Assembly: GCA_012960225.1 (NCBI GenBank)
Contig: DUBS01000054.1
Location: 39,212 to 103,211 of the forward strand
Direction: 5' to 3'
Source: Gemmatimonadota bacterium
Lineage (GTDB): Bacteria > Gemmatimonadota > Gemmatimonadetes > Longimicrobiales > Gaopeijiaceae
DNA: 64,000 nt
Below, one piece after another: positions 34,598 to 44,355 of the stretch (its first letter is position 1; every line of letters begins with the position of its first letter). Position numbers and translations under genes: made by a program. Below the pieces are notes generated by a model. It was not told where the DNA came from. It did not search any database and worked only from the letters and a program-made list of their open reading frames with translations.

Positions 34598-35625
34598 GGT
34601 TCTCTACTCCTAGACTTTTCGACCCAATTCCTCAGCGCCCGCCAGTCACTTTCTGCGGAGTCCACATCCGGCCGGAGGCGACCAAATTTCACAACTTCCG
34701 CCACATCCATCGACCCATAAAGATTGAGAGAGGATCCGTTAACCCCCCTACCGAGTTGCAACATCAACTCCGAACTCGTGAAACTCGGCCCCCAAGCCAC
34801 ATCCAGACCTTCGACATAAGTGCGCACTGCTCGGCTACTACGACCGTAGAATTCCTCCACTTCCTGGTTTAGGTGCAAACCCAGACTGAAAATTCGATCA
34901 AGCTCGTCTAGGGCAGCTTGCCACCGGACCAAAGAGGGATCTGGACCAAGGGAAGCATCGGGCGATGTTTCCTTGCTGGCCCGATCTGTAAGCAATTTCC
35001 TCACCATCGGGGTCATGGCTACGAGAAGCACGGTCGACAGCGATACAATCAAGACAAGGGAAAGCCAGTCCCAGTTCGCTCCCAATACATCAGAAGGCAA
35101 CCTTGGTTCTAGGCCGGCACTGATGTCTCCTAGCTGAATGGGTGATGCGATCCAGACAGCTTGTCTGGCAACAGGAACCCGCTCTAGCTCCGTAAGTCTA
35201 GAATCGGCAGCAACGCCATTCCATTCCCCGATCACTGACCCAGTGTGGAAGGATGGACCCTCTGTCCCTGTCGCTGGACCAATGAACACATCCAAGCCAG
35301 GTACAGGCACCAACCCGATTTGAAAGGCGATCAGTGGATAGATGAGCGTCAGTATTCCCCCATCACCGAACGCTTCTGACTCCCAGTCAACCGCCCTGAA
35401 GCTCTCCAGGCCGAACGCACTAGGTACTGTGTCAGGAAAATACACCACGCTGCCCGAGGGTACCCCGATTTCAACGTATAGCTCAAAGACATCACCCTGA
35501 CCTACGGTGTCTGCTGAAAGTGAGCCGGTTGCTTCCAACGATGTTTGGGCTGTGAGCGATACCGTTGTTGTCCCAGCCACCAGCACCCAGGATATCGCCA
35601 AAGCAAGATGCATTCTCTTCATCAT
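34594..35625 (-). CDS. BatD-like exported membrane-anchored protein
   Basis: A 343-residue protein: signal peptide (~residues 1-26, ending LTAQT), a beta-rich periplasmic part (residues ~30-180), one membrane helix (WLSLVLIVSLSTVLLVAM, ~186-205) and a cytoplasmic C-terminal tail (~130 residues, helical). No recognised domain name, but its position between DUF58 and batA, with 4-bp overlaps on both sides, is where BatD-type or DUF4381-like genes sit in MoxR operons. The function of that position is not known; it probably links a periplasmic target to the cytoplasmic MoxR ATPase. Confidence 0.7.
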   Translation of the reverse strand: MMKRMHLALAISWVLVAGTTTVSLTAQTSLEATGSLSADTVGQGDVFELYVEIGVPSGSVVYFPDTVPSAFGLESFRAVDWESEAFGDGGILTLIYPLIAFQIGLVPVPGLDVFIGPATGTEGPSFHTGSVIGEWNGVAADSRLTELERVPVARQAVWIASPIQLGDISAGLEPRLPSDVLGANWDWLSLVLIVSLSTVLLVAMTPMVRKLLTDRASKETSPDASLGPDPSLVRWQAALDELDRIFSLGLHLNQEVEEFYGRSSRAVRTYVEGLDVAWGPSFTSSELMLQLGRGVNGSSLNLYGSMDVAEVVKFGRLRPDVDSAESDWRALRNWVEKSRSREP

Positions 35626-36527
35626 GTGACTCGCTCTCGGCGACGAAAGAACCTGATCAATGGCAGGACATAGTCTTCCGTCGACGTAACCTCAACTACA
35701 TCCGTCTGGAGCTGGCGGAAAAGCTTGCTGATCGCAGCCCTCTGCCCTGATCGGCTCTCTGCATAATCCTGGCGCACGAGCTTGTCGCTTGTATTCAGGA
35801 CCCGCCTTATACCAGTCTCCGGATCAGCGAGCGCTAACAGGCCAACATTGGGCAACGTTGCTGCTCCAGGATCTGTGATTCGAATCGGAATCAGGTCATG
35901 CTCGCGACTAAATCGCCTCGCGTCTGCCGCGAACGAGGAATCCGATTTGTCGTCTAACAGAAAGTCACTAACTAGGAAAACTGCAGTCCTTTGGTGAAGA
36001 ACTCTGGCTGCATACTCGAGCGCACATGAGAGCTTTGTGCCTTTCCCAGAAGGACGAAACGAGAGGAGATCTAATACCAAGCGCATCGTGTGGCTGCGCC
36101 CACTATCCGGGGGTATGTAGAGTTCCACACGATCAGTCACAATGAGCAGACCAACGCGATCGTTGTTGTCCGTAGCCGCTAGTGCAAGGATCCCTGCGAC
36201 CTCAGACGCGATCACCATATTCGGCTTAAGCCCTGTTCCAAAATCCTTGGATGCTGAGCAATCAACAATCACAAGAACACTGAGTTCCCGTTCTTCAACG
36301 TGCTCTTTGACAAAAAGATGACCGCGCCGAGCGGTAACATTCCAGTCGATCGCCCGTACATCGTCACCCGGCTGGTATTCCCGAACATCTGAGAACTCCA
36401 TGCCGCGTCCCTTAAAAACTGATCGGTACTCTCCGCTGAACAACGACTCGACCAGTCCACGGGTACGTAACTCGATATGCCGCAACCACGCAGTTACCTC
36501 TTTGGAAAATACTCGCTCGCCGTCCAC
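35622..36527 (-). CDS. DUF58 domain protein of the MoxR operon
   Basis: A 301-residue cytoplasmic protein with the DUF58 hallmark RGMEFSDVREYQPGDD-x-RAIDWNVTARRG (residues ~40-68) and a VWA-like core (VLVIVDCSASKDFG) that keeps a D-x-S-x-S-like MIDAS (Asp-Cys-Ser-Ala-Ser). DUF58 proteins accompany MoxR ATPases. It overlaps the BatD-like gene by 4 bp and is 5 bp downstream of moxR. High confidence. Confidence 0.9.
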   Translation of the reverse strand: MDGERVFSKEVTAWLRHIELRTRGLVESLFSGEYRSVFKGRGMEFSDVREYQPGDDVRAIDWNVTARRGHLFVKEHVEERELSVLVIVDCSASKDFGTGLKPNMVIASEVAGILALAATDNNDRVGLLIVTDRVELYIPPDSGRSHTMRLVLDLLSFRPSGKGTKLSCALEYAARVLHQRTAVFLVSDFLLDDKSDSSFAADARRFSREHDLIPIRITDPGAATLPNVGLLALADPETGIRRVLNTSDKLVRQDYAESRSGQRAAISKLFRQLQTDVVEVTSTEDYVLPLIRFFRRRERVT

Positions 36528-36532
36528 AGCCT

Positions 36533-37504
36533 TCAGGGGGTCGGAACAGCCCCGAGCACCCGCCGCATAATCTCCTTAGTGTCGATGCCTCGGGCGTCTG
36601 CTTCATACGTGGTCCGCAGCCGGTGCCTCAGAACAAGCGGCGCCATCGCTTTAACATCATCCGGAAGCACAAAATCTCTGCCTCTCAGGTACGCGCGGGC
36701 GCGGGCTGTCCGGGTTAGAAAGATCGTCGCACGCGGAGACGTACCAAAATCGATCAAGTCCTCGAGATCTTCTAATCCATAGACCCCTGGTTCCCTGGTA
36801 GCGAAAGCGAGTTCCACAACATAGTCGAGGACTTTTTCATCTAGGTGGACTGCAGCAACCTCAGCGCGAGCAGCTGAAATCTGCTCGACTGTGGCAACGG
36901 CTTCGATCGGCCGAGAATCTGTGCTCGCAACACGGCGAACAATCATTTTTTCTTCATCTCGGGACGGGTAGCTGATATCAAGCTTCAAAGCAAAACGATC
37001 AAGCTGTGCCTCAGCTAGCGGATATGTTCCGTGCAGTTCGACCGGGTTCTGGGTCGCTAGCACCATGAACGGGGAGTCCAGCGAGTATGTCTCTCCAGCG
37101 ATTGTGACCTGCTGCTCTTCCATTGCTTCTAGCAAGGCAGCCTGCACCTTCGGGGGTGCACGGTTGATCTCGTCAGCCAGAATGATATTTGAGAAGATCG
37201 GGCCCTTGTGCACCCTAAACTCTCCAGTTCCCTGATCAAAAACTGGAGTACCGACAATATCGGTTGGCAACAGGTCAGGGGTGAATTGGATTCTGCGAAA
37301 TCCAGTTTGAATTGCTTCAGCTAGCGTGCGAACCATAAGTGTCTTAGCGAGTCCTGGCAGACCCTCAAGCAACACATGCCCTCCGGTCAGTAGCCCGACA
37401 AGAAGCCCCTCAACAGCATGGCCTTGCCCTACGACCCGCTCATGAACCGCCTCCGAGACCTTAGTCAGTAGCTCGTTTTCTTGCCTTGCAGTCGCGCTCT
37501 CCAC
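36533..37504 (-). CDS. MoxR-family AAA+ ATPase
   Basis: A AAA+ chaperone-like ATPase, 323 residues from GTG 37504. Walker A is EGLPGLAKTLMV; Walker B is IILADEINRAPPK; the sensor-1-like ATQNPVE and the C-terminal lid (ARAYLRGRDFVLPDDVKAMAPLVLRHRL) are typical. The frame is open to GTG 37537, but GTG 37504 has GAGG five bases upstream and overlaps the stop of a small upstream ORF (TAGTG). It heads a six-gene operon running to 31825 with overlaps or gaps of 5 bp or less, so MoxR, DUF58 and the Bat proteins are probably made together. MoxR family members remodel metal-containing or VWA proteins. Confidence 0.93.
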   Translation of the reverse strand: MESATARQENELLTKVSEAVHERVVGQGHAVEGLLVGLLTGGHVLLEGLPGLAKTLMVRTLAEAIQTGFRRIQFTPDLLPTDIVGTPVFDQGTGEFRVHKGPIFSNIILADEINRAPPKVQAALLEAMEEQQVTIAGETYSLDSPFMVLATQNPVELHGTYPLAEAQLDRFALKLDISYPSRDEEKMIVRRVASTDSRPIEAVATVEQISAARAEVAAVHLDEKVLDYVVELAFATREPGVYGLEDLEDLIDFGTSPRATIFLTRTARARAYLRGRDFVLPDDVKAMAPLVLRHRLRTTYEADARGIDTKEIMRRVLGAVPTP

Positions 37505-37641
37505 TAGGCCCTCACACCCTGTGCAGCTTCGTGCCACCCAATCCGGTCTTCATGATATCGAACTCGTTCGATCTGTTCCGAATCTACTGAATCAAGATCC
37601 TCGGAGAGTATTAGGAAGTCTGTACGCTTGGTTGTCGTCAT
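37504..37641 (-). CDS. small ORF (45 residues) upstream of moxR
   Basis: An ATG at 37641 begins 45 codons (MTTTKRTDFLILSEDLDSVD ... GWHEAAQGVRA) and ends in TAG at 37504-37506, whose G is shared with the GTG start of moxR. AGGAG lies 12 bases before the ATG, a rather long spacing. The 1-bp overlap with the moxR start resembles translational coupling or a leader. The protein is acidic with no signal or motif. Too short for a confident call: it may be a leader peptide, a real microprotein, or chance. Confidence 0.35.
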   Translation of the reverse strand: MTTTKRTDFLILSEDLDSVDSEQIERVRYHEDRIGWHEAAQGVRA

Positions 37642-37705
37642 TGAGCCGGTGATCTCCTCTTAGGCTTCAGCGGGGAAACAATCTTCGCGGACACAGGCCA
37701 AGACG

Positions 37706-39109
37706 CTAGGCACAAGCCGGTGTTCCCAACCTTTCTCGAGCAGTCCCCAGAGCTCTTTCGATAGCCAGTGCTGCAGCAAGCAAGGCCTCGTCCGCTCCAG
37801 CAGCCCCTACTAGTTGAAGACCAACTGGCATCCCCTCGTCGTCGAGTCCTACCGGGATAGTCACTGCGCAGAGGCCGAGCATGTTCACACAGCAAGTCGG
37901 ACGGAGCGCGGTAATATTGGTCTGCAGGTACGCACTCATGTCCTCTAACTGAGCTACGGGCGGAGGTGTAATAATTGTGGCTGGAAGTACCAGCAAAGAC
38001 CCTTCCTCGAAGAGCCGGTCCGCCACAGACATCAGCCGATGGTGCTCTTCCACAGCGAAGATATAAGCTTGATCAGAAAGAGGATCTGCAGTTTCAAGTC
38101 GATGTCCTATAGTCGGATGAATAATATCCAACCACTCCGGAAGCTCCTGCTCAAGAAAGGCCCTACACTCTGTACCGGCGATACCACTGCGCATGTAATG
38201 ATCGAAGGCTTCATCTAAAAGGGAGCCGTCTACATCAGTACGTTGTAGACCAACCACTTCCAGTTCGTCGAGCGCCATATGGATCTGGGCACTGATGTCG
38301 TCCGGACAATCATCCCAAATCGAGCAACTAGGTAAAGCAATCCGTAGGGATGAGAGCTTAGTTGTGGTGATATGCGCCAGAAAGGCTTCTGGATCCCCCC
38401 AAGCCGGATCTACAGCACCAAAAAAATATGCTGCGTCTTCGACAGACCGAGTCAGGCCCCCGACGCTATCCATTGTACTGCTTAGTGGCACGACTCCATC
38501 AACTGGCCAGCGACCCCAGGTCAGCTTATGTCCAACGGTCCCAGTCATTGCTGCAGGTATCCGTATAGAGCCTCCTGTATCAGACCCAAGAGCCAAGAAA
38601 GCGGACCCTTCCCATAGGCTCACCCCCGCGCCACACGAAGAACCTCCTGGTATCCGATGAACTTTCTCATCCCAGGGATTCCGCGGTGTCCCCCAGTGCG
38701 GATTGATACCGACGGCCCCAAAGGCGAATTCGACTGTGTGTGTTTTGCCAATGATGATCGCCCCTTGAGCACGAAGTTGGGCAACCAGCCAGGCATCACT
38801 TGACCACACATCCGGCAACTGCCGCGCTGTTCCCGCAAACGTCGGAAACCCTTTCACGCCATAGAGGTCCTTGGCCGAAATGGGGATTCCATGAAAAGGT
38901 CCTGGGGCAACTCCACGAGCCAGGAGTTCATCGGCCCCTTGAGCCAATCGGATGGCTCCTTCAAGATCGAGAGATTTGTAGGCGTTCAGGTGATCTCCGT
39001 GCTTCTTGTGCCGACTCACCGTGATCTCGGCCAGCTCCGCAGCAGAGATCATCCGGTACCTCATGGCTTCTGCTAGCCGTGATAGAGGTTGTGTAAGAAT
39101 GTCATCCAT
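37706..39109 (-). CDS. amidase signature enzyme
   Basis: An amidase of ~467 residues from ATG 39109 (MDDILTQPLSRLAEAM); the frame is open to 39298, but the added 63 codons lack amidase similarity. The Ser-cisSer-Lys triad is visible: ISAKDLYG (Lys), GGSSCGAG (Ser) and GSDTGGSIRIP (cis-Ser). No signal peptide, so it is cytoplasmic, unlike the two exported amidases elsewhere in the window. It would hydrolyse a small amide or, in GatA-like relatives, transfer ammonia; with no GatB/GatC nearby it is a free amidase. It is on the same strand 64 bp before the small ORF and moxR. Confidence 0.88.
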   Translation of the reverse strand: MDDILTQPLSRLAEAMRYRMISAAELAEITVSRHKKHGDHLNAYKSLDLEGAIRLAQGADELLARGVAPGPFHGIPISAKDLYGVKGFPTFAGTARQLPDVWSSDAWLVAQLRAQGAIIIGKTHTVEFAFGAVGINPHWGTPRNPWDEKVHRIPGGSSCGAGVSLWEGSAFLALGSDTGGSIRIPAAMTGTVGHKLTWGRWPVDGVVPLSSTMDSVGGLTRSVEDAAYFFGAVDPAWGDPEAFLAHITTTKLSSLRIALPSCSIWDDCPDDISAQIHMALDELEVVGLQRTDVDGSLLDEAFDHYMRSGIAGTECRAFLEQELPEWLDIIHPTIGHRLETADPLSDQAYIFAVEEHHRLMSVADRLFEEGSLLVLPATIITPPPVAQLEDMSAYLQTNITALRPTCCVNMLGLCAVTIPVGLDDEGMPVGLQLVGAAGADEALLAAALAIERALGTARERLGTPACA

Positions 39110-39232
39110 GACGGCATGATATGTCGAGTTCGTCACAACTCGCGAATCCTCTACGTGGCGGCTTGACCGTTTCAGTATGCGCATTGGATGTTGATCACCC
39201 CCATACGTCTTCCCTGAGCCTGAGATCACATC

Positions 39233-41644
39233 ATGAAACAGCGACTCCTCACTCCACTGATTCTGCTTGCCTTCGTCTTCGCTGTAGCCCACACACATCT
39301 CGAGGCGTCCTTAATTCAACAGGAAGAGGAACAGGAAGAGGGCCCAGGGGACGACAAGTCCTACTCAGATGTCATAACTAGTGAAGCTGTAACAAGTACG
39401 GGGCTCTTCACCACACATATGATCGGTGACGACCTATACTACGAAATCCCGCTCAATGAGCTCGGCCGAGAGATGCTTCTATTGACACGGATTGCTAAGT
39501 CTGCAGACGGCTCAGGCTATGGTGGATCTAAGGTCAATACATCCGTCGTACGCTGGGACCGTACGAACAAGCGCGTATTTCTGCGGCTTGTGAGTCACCA
39601 GAACTATGCTGATGATGGTGAACCGATTGCGCGTGCGGTTGCCAGTTCCAACTTCGAGCCACTGATCCAAACGTTCGAAATCGAGACGTTTTCGAACGAC
39701 TCCTCCGCCCTGGTAATCAACGTAACTGATCTCTTTACGGACGACGTCCCGATGCTGGGCTTACAGAAGAATAGGCGTGAAACCTATGGAGTCCGAAGGG
39801 TAGACCCAGACCGCACTTTTGTTCTCCGGTCGAGTGCTTATCCCCGAAATGTTGAGGTACGCCGGCTACTCACGTATGAAGCCTCTGAACCTCCTTCCAA
39901 TGATCCAACAAACACGCTGTCTATGGAGATGCATCATTCGATGCTCGCCCTACCTGACAACCCGATGCAGCCCAGACTCTGCGATGAGCGCGTGGGCTTC
40001 TTCAGTACGAGCCAGATTGATTATGGGCTCGATGAACAGGGTGCTACGGAACGGTGTTTCATAACACGCTGGCGCCTAGAACCCAGTGACCCAGCTGCCT
40101 TCGCTCGCGGAGAACTCGTCAATCCGGTAGAGCCCATCATCTACTATATTGACCCGGCAACACCTATGAAGTGGCGACCGTACCTGAAGCAGGGCCTGGA
40201 AGATTGGCAGATTGCTTTTGAAGCAGCAGGCTTCAGTAACGCAATCATCGCGAGGGATGCGCCGACACCAGATGAGGACCCGGATTGGAGTGCAGAGGAT
40301 GCCCGTTACTCAGTGATCCGCTACCTGGCATCAACAGTTCAAAATGCTTCAGGCCCACACGTTCACGACCCTCGCACAGGCGAGATCCTCGAGAGCGATA
40401 TCCAGTGGTACCACAACGTAATGAACCTGCTTAGAAATTGGTTCTTCATTCAGACTGCAGCTGCAAATCCTGATGCACGAGGAGTCGAGTTTAGCGACGA
40501 AGTCATGGGCGAACTCATCCGCTTCGTTTCCTCGCATGAAGTAGGGCACACACTGGGCTTACAGCACAACATGCAGTCGTCTGCTGCATATCCTGTTGAC
40601 TCGCTCAGAACCAGTTTCCCGTGTCGGATGGGTATTGCTCCATCAATCATGGATTATGCGCGTTTCAATTATGTGGCCCAGCCCGGTGATGATACGTGCT
40701 TCATGCCTGCAATTGGCCCCTACGATCAATTTGCGATCGAATGGGGATATAGGCCGATACTGGGAGAAAACGAACTGTCTGAACGCGAGGGTTTACGGGA
40801 AATGGTGGTCACACAAACCGCTGATCCTGTATATCGATTCTCGAGTCCGACTGGGGCGGATCCAACCGCACTCACAGAGGCTATCGGAGATGATGCCATG
40901 AGGGCGTCTGACCTTGGTATTGCGAACCTCAAACGAATCGTAGACAACCTGAAGGCCTGGACATATCAAGCAGGTGAAGACTTTTCGGATCTTGAAGAGC
41001 TCTACACCAACGTCATAGGACAGTGGAACCGTTACTCCGGTCACGTAGTCACCAATATTGGAGGCGTTGTTCTCACCCGAAAACACCAAGGCCAGGAAGG
41101 AGTTCAATACGAACGTGTGCCGAAGGAGAAACAGGAAAGGGCAATGGATTATCTGAATAATCAGGTGTTTGCTACGCCTACCTGGATGCTCCGCTCAGAT
41201 ATACTCAACCAATTCCAGGACTCTGGAGCACCGGATGCCGTGCGACAAAGGCAAGTCAGCACCCTAAACCAAGTCCTCAATACGGACCGCATGAAACGTC
41301 TCATAGAGCAAGAAGCTTTCGATGGGTCGGCAGCGTACTCACTGAGTGAGATGATGAGCGATCTCCGTAATGGTGTATGGTCTGAATTGTCTAGTGGAGA
41401 CGAAACAGATGTATACCGCCGGAATCTCCAGCGAGCCTACCTAGGACGTATGGACGAACTAATGAATGATGAAGAGGCTCTACAGACTGACGTTGCTCCT
41501 TATGTGCGGGCACACCTCAATTCACTCCTAGAGGGGTTGCTTCAGGAACGGCAGGCACGAAATGGGGCTAGCCTCAACGCCACTGCGCTCCACTACGATG
41601 ACTCGATAGCTCGTATCCAAGCTATATTAGAACCGAACAGGTAG
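39233..41644 (+). CDS. secreted zinc metalloprotease, metzincin with DUF5117-type N-terminus
   Basis: An 803-residue exported enzyme. After a signal peptide and an acidic stretch (EEEQEEGPGDD), residues ~40-330 match the DUF5117/DUF5118-type N-terminal region, then the catalytic zinc motif His435-Glu436-x2-His439-x5-His445 (HEVGHTLGLQH). A Met-turn is seen at Met473 (SIMDYARFNY), as in metzincins. The C-terminal ~300 residues are helical. It likely degrades proteins or peptides outside the cytoplasm. It is divergent from the amidase at 39109. High confidence in family; substrate unknown. Confidence 0.92.
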   Translation: MKQRLLTPLILLAFVFAVAHTHLEASLIQQEEEQEEGPGDDKSYSDVITSEAVTSTGLFTTHMIGDDLYYEIPLNELGREMLLLTRIAKSADGSGYGGSKVNTSVVRWDRTNKRVFLRLVSHQNYADDGEPIARAVASSNFEPLIQTFEIETFSNDSSALVINVTDLFTDDVPMLGLQKNRRETYGVRRVDPDRTFVLRSSAYPRNVEVRRLLTYEASEPPSNDPTNTLSMEMHHSMLALPDNPMQPRLCDERVGFFSTSQIDYGLDEQGATERCFITRWRLEPSDPAAFARGELVNPVEPIIYYIDPATPMKWRPYLKQGLEDWQIAFEAAGFSNAIIARDAPTPDEDPDWSAEDARYSVIRYLASTVQNASGPHVHDPRTGEILESDIQWYHNVMNLLRNWFFIQTAAANPDARGVEFSDEVMGELIRFVSSHEVGHTLGLQHNMQSSAAYPVDSLRTSFPCRMGIAPSIMDYARFNYVAQPGDDTCFMPAIGPYDQFAIEWGYRPILGENELSEREGLREMVVTQTADPVYRFSSPTGADPTALTEAIGDDAMRASDLGIANLKRIVDNLKAWTYQAGEDFSDLEELYTNVIGQWNRYSGHVVTNIGGVVLTRKHQGQEGVQYERVPKEKQERAMDYLNNQVFATPTWMLRSDILNQFQDSGAPDAVRQRQVSTLNQVLNTDRMKRLIEQEAFDGSAAYSLSEMMSDLRNGVWSELSSGDETDVYRRNLQRAYLGRMDELMNDEEALQTDVAPYVRAHLNSLLEGLLQERQARNGASLNATALHYDDSIARIQAILEPNR

Positions 41645-42478
41645 GTGTCTAGTGGGGAGTTAGGTGAGTCGACACCTTATGTGCATGGGTACGGCGAGCG
41701 AGAGGCCCAGCGACTCATGGACCAAGCTGAATCTGTCCGGGATCTGATCCACCACGACACTGCGTTCCCGCCAAACAGTAGGATCCTCGAGGCTGCCTGT
41801 GGAGTCGGTGCGCAAACGATTGAGATGGCTCAGCAACTCTCAGATTGTCATTTCGTATCATTCGACAAGATCCCGCATTCGGTTGGGTTGGCCAAAGTGC
41901 GTGTTCGGGCAGCTGGACTGCAGAGGGTACATCTGCTTACCGCTGATCTGTTTGAAGCTCCATTCAAACCCGAAAGCTTTGACGTGTTATTCGTCAGCTA
42001 TCTGCTCGAGCACCTACCTGACCCTCTTGCTGCGCTGACCAGCCTCAAGGCACTTCTTCGCCCCGGTGGTGACTTACTCGTCGTAGAAGGAGATCACGGG
42101 TCCTGCTACTTCCATCCAGACACCCCAGAGGCCATTCGTGCGTGGAAGTGCCTCATCGAGGTTCAAGCTGAACTCGGATGCGATTCCGAAATCGGACGAA
42201 GACTATATCCGCTACTTCAGTCAGCGGGCTTCGAAGATGTGCGAGTCTCCCCACGTATGGTCTATGCAGACCAGAGTCGTCCGCACGTACAAAATCAGTT
42301 CGTACTTCAGACCATTGTGCCCATGGTCGAGGGTGTCCGAACTGAGGCGCTTGCTAAAGGTCTGATGTCTCCTGTCGAGTGGGAGAAAGGCATCGCAGAC
42401 CTGCGGGAAGCCGGACTCAGCTCAAAGGGCACCTTCTGCTATACATTCTTCAAAGCCAGCGCTACAAAGCGCGGATAA
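41645..42478 (+). CDS. SAM-dependent methyltransferase (class I)
   Basis: A 277-residue methyltransferase: motif I ILEAACGVGAQTIEMA (residues ~44-59), motif II acidic loop (FVSFDKIPHSV), motif IV SYLLEHLPDPL. The start is GTG 41645, directly after the metalloprotease stop (no gap), so it is translated from the same mRNA. The C-terminal region (YADQSRPHVQNQFVLQTIV) is variable. Small-molecule methylation is likely; the acceptor is unknown. It converges on the amidase at 42545. Confidence 0.85.
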   Translation: MSSGELGESTPYVHGYGEREAQRLMDQAESVRDLIHHDTAFPPNSRILEAACGVGAQTIEMAQQLSDCHFVSFDKIPHSVGLAKVRVRAAGLQRVHLLTADLFEAPFKPESFDVLFVSYLLEHLPDPLAALTSLKALLRPGGDLLVVEGDHGSCYFHPDTPEAIRAWKCLIEVQAELGCDSEIGRRLYPLLQSAGFEDVRVSPRMVYADQSRPHVQNQFVLQTIVPMVEGVRTEALAKGLMSPVEWEKGIADLREAGLSSKGTFCYTFFKASATKRG

Positions 42479-42518
42479 TCTGGATGCCACTGAGCTGAGT
42501 TCGGACTGAACAACTAGG

Positions 42519-42540
42519 CGCAAGGAAGATTCAACTTGCG
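42519..42540. terminator. weak hairpin between convergent genes
   Basis: CGCAAG (42519-42524) and CTTGCG (42535-42540) pair across a 10-base loop, in the 66-bp gap between the methyltransferase and the amidase. No T-run on either side, so low confidence as a terminator. Confidence 0.25.
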
Positions 42541-42544
42541 TGGC

Positions 42545-44146
42545 CTATCTCCGGATCTCTGCGCCCGCAAGTGGTGGAGTCGTCCTGGGATTACGTCTAA
42601 CCTTGGTAGCCTGTTCAAAGGCATACCCTAGTCCAAGTAAGCGGGGCTCACTGAACGGTCGTCCGAGAAATGAGATTCCAACCGGAAGCTGATCACTGGT
42701 AAACCCAGCTGGGACAATCAGGTCTGGAAACCCAGTGAGATTGGCAATATTCGTAGCGGATACGCCGCCGCCGGAGCCGCCGTTTACTAAAGAAGGACGA
42801 GTAGGTGAAGTCGGGTATACGATCACATCAAGGTCTTGGGCATCCATTAGCCCGGCCACGATACTCTGCGCCATCGGGAGCCCGTAGTTTTTCATTGCTA
42901 TGTACTCATGGTCATCGAGCGTTCCACTCTCCTCCTCCTGAACCAGAAGTGACCAGCGTGTAGGGTTTGGCGTACCGCCTTCTGGAGTGAGTGACATAAT
43001 CTTCATCGAACGCTCTACCATTTCACTGAGAGTCTTCGGATATTCGCGCCCAATTGTAGCCAAGTACTCGGGGATCTGAGCGCGAAACTCTCGCCAGCGG
43101 ATCGTCGTATACCAGTCACCCTTAACATCAAGCAACCATTGAGGGAAATGAACGTCCACTACAGTTGCGCCTTTGGCTCGCATCGCATCGAGCGAAGCCT
43201 CAATGATCCAATCGACCTCAGTATCTTGACCTAAAAACTCTCGGGCAATTCCGATCCTTGCATCACCGAGTGCACTCACGTCCAAGAATTGGGTGTAATC
43301 GGTTTCAAAACGATTGGAACTCTTACTCGTCGCAACGTCATCTGGGTCTATTCCAGTCATAACACCCAGCATCGCTGCCACATCGTACACATGCCGCGCC
43401 ATAGGTCCTGCCATGTCAAAAGAGAGGGCGAGCGGCACGATACCATCACGACTCAATAAACCATGTGTTGGCTTGAGTCCGGCTATACCGTTGGCTGTAG
43501 TTGGTCCGCGAACGGACCCACCTGTGTCAGTGCCGATACCCAACTGCGCAAAAGCGGCCGCGATTGCTGCGCCTGTCCCTCCAGAAGAGCCCGCCGGAGA
43601 CCGCTCTATATCATGAGGATTCCTGATGAATCCACCGACCGAACTCATCGTCACGCCAGAGGCGAGTTCGCTCATGTTGAGCTTCGCTAGAATGATCGCG
43701 CCTGCACTCCTTAGTTTTTCGACGATGAATGCGTCATCCGGTGGAAGTGACCCTGCCAAAAGCAGTGAGCCTGCAGTGGTAGGCATGTCAGCAGTATCGA
43801 TGTTGTCCTTAAGTGCTACGGGGATGCCGTGTAATGGGGAACGCGGTCCACTCATCCTGCGTTCCTCATCAAGAATTCTCGCAGTCTCTAAAGCCTGGTC
43901 ATTTAACCAGAGCACAGCGTTCAGACGGGGACCCTCCTGATCGTAGGCCTGGATCCGAGCGAGATATAGTTCGACGAGGCGCTCAGAAGTCAGAGTTCCC
44001 GAGTCAAAGGCAGCGTTGATGTCCTCAATCGTCGCCTCGGAGAGGCCAAGCATTTGAGCCGATAAAGCATTCGTAACAGGTACGTGCAAGCCCGTGAACA
44101 AGCCAAGTAGTAGCGTGGTACGCCAAACACATCTCGCTGTACTCAT
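42545..44146 (-). CDS. exported amidase
   Basis: From ATG 44146 (AAAGAGGTG upstream, good spacing) the protein has 533 residues with a signal peptide ending NALSAQM. The frame extends to 44290, but those codons are antisense-like. The triad reads VALKDNID (Lys), AGSSGGTGAAIA (Ser) and GTDTGGSVRGP (cis-Ser). It would hydrolyse amides in the periplasm and resembles the amidase at 59657-61582 in its core (PRLNAVLWLND; PVLNAMIWVN), so the two are probably paralogues. Divergent from the molybdenum hydroxylase operon. High confidence. Confidence 0.9.
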   Translation of the reverse strand: MSTARCVWRTTLLLGLFTGLHVPVTNALSAQMLGLSEATIEDINAAFDSGTLTSERLVELYLARIQAYDQEGPRLNAVLWLNDQALETARILDEERRMSGPRSPLHGIPVALKDNIDTADMPTTAGSLLLAGSLPPDDAFIVEKLRSAGAIILAKLNMSELASGVTMSSVGGFIRNPHDIERSPAGSSGGTGAAIAAAFAQLGIGTDTGGSVRGPTTANGIAGLKPTHGLLSRDGIVPLALSFDMAGPMARHVYDVAAMLGVMTGIDPDDVATSKSSNRFETDYTQFLDVSALGDARIGIAREFLGQDTEVDWIIEASLDAMRAKGATVVDVHFPQWLLDVKGDWYTTIRWREFRAQIPEYLATIGREYPKTLSEMVERSMKIMSLTPEGGTPNPTRWSLLVQEEESGTLDDHEYIAMKNYGLPMAQSIVAGLMDAQDLDVIVYPTSPTRPSLVNGGSGGGVSATNIANLTGFPDLIVPAGFTSDQLPVGISFLGRPFSEPRLLGLGYAFEQATKVRRNPRTTPPLAGAEIRR

Positions 44147-44355
44147 TATCACACCTCTTTGACTGGATTCCGGTAATGCTAGGCGCCACATATTGGCCTT
44201 CTCGAACAAGCGCACAAGTTGGGTAACCTCTCTCCTTCTTCGACCGTAGCACAATCCGATGGCTCTCGCCAAATGTGATAGAGGTATCAATCAAGTTGTC
44301 CGCTAGCCCGCTCTACCTTACCATGCGCGAGTTTCCCAGGCAGGAGTCAGGTTAG

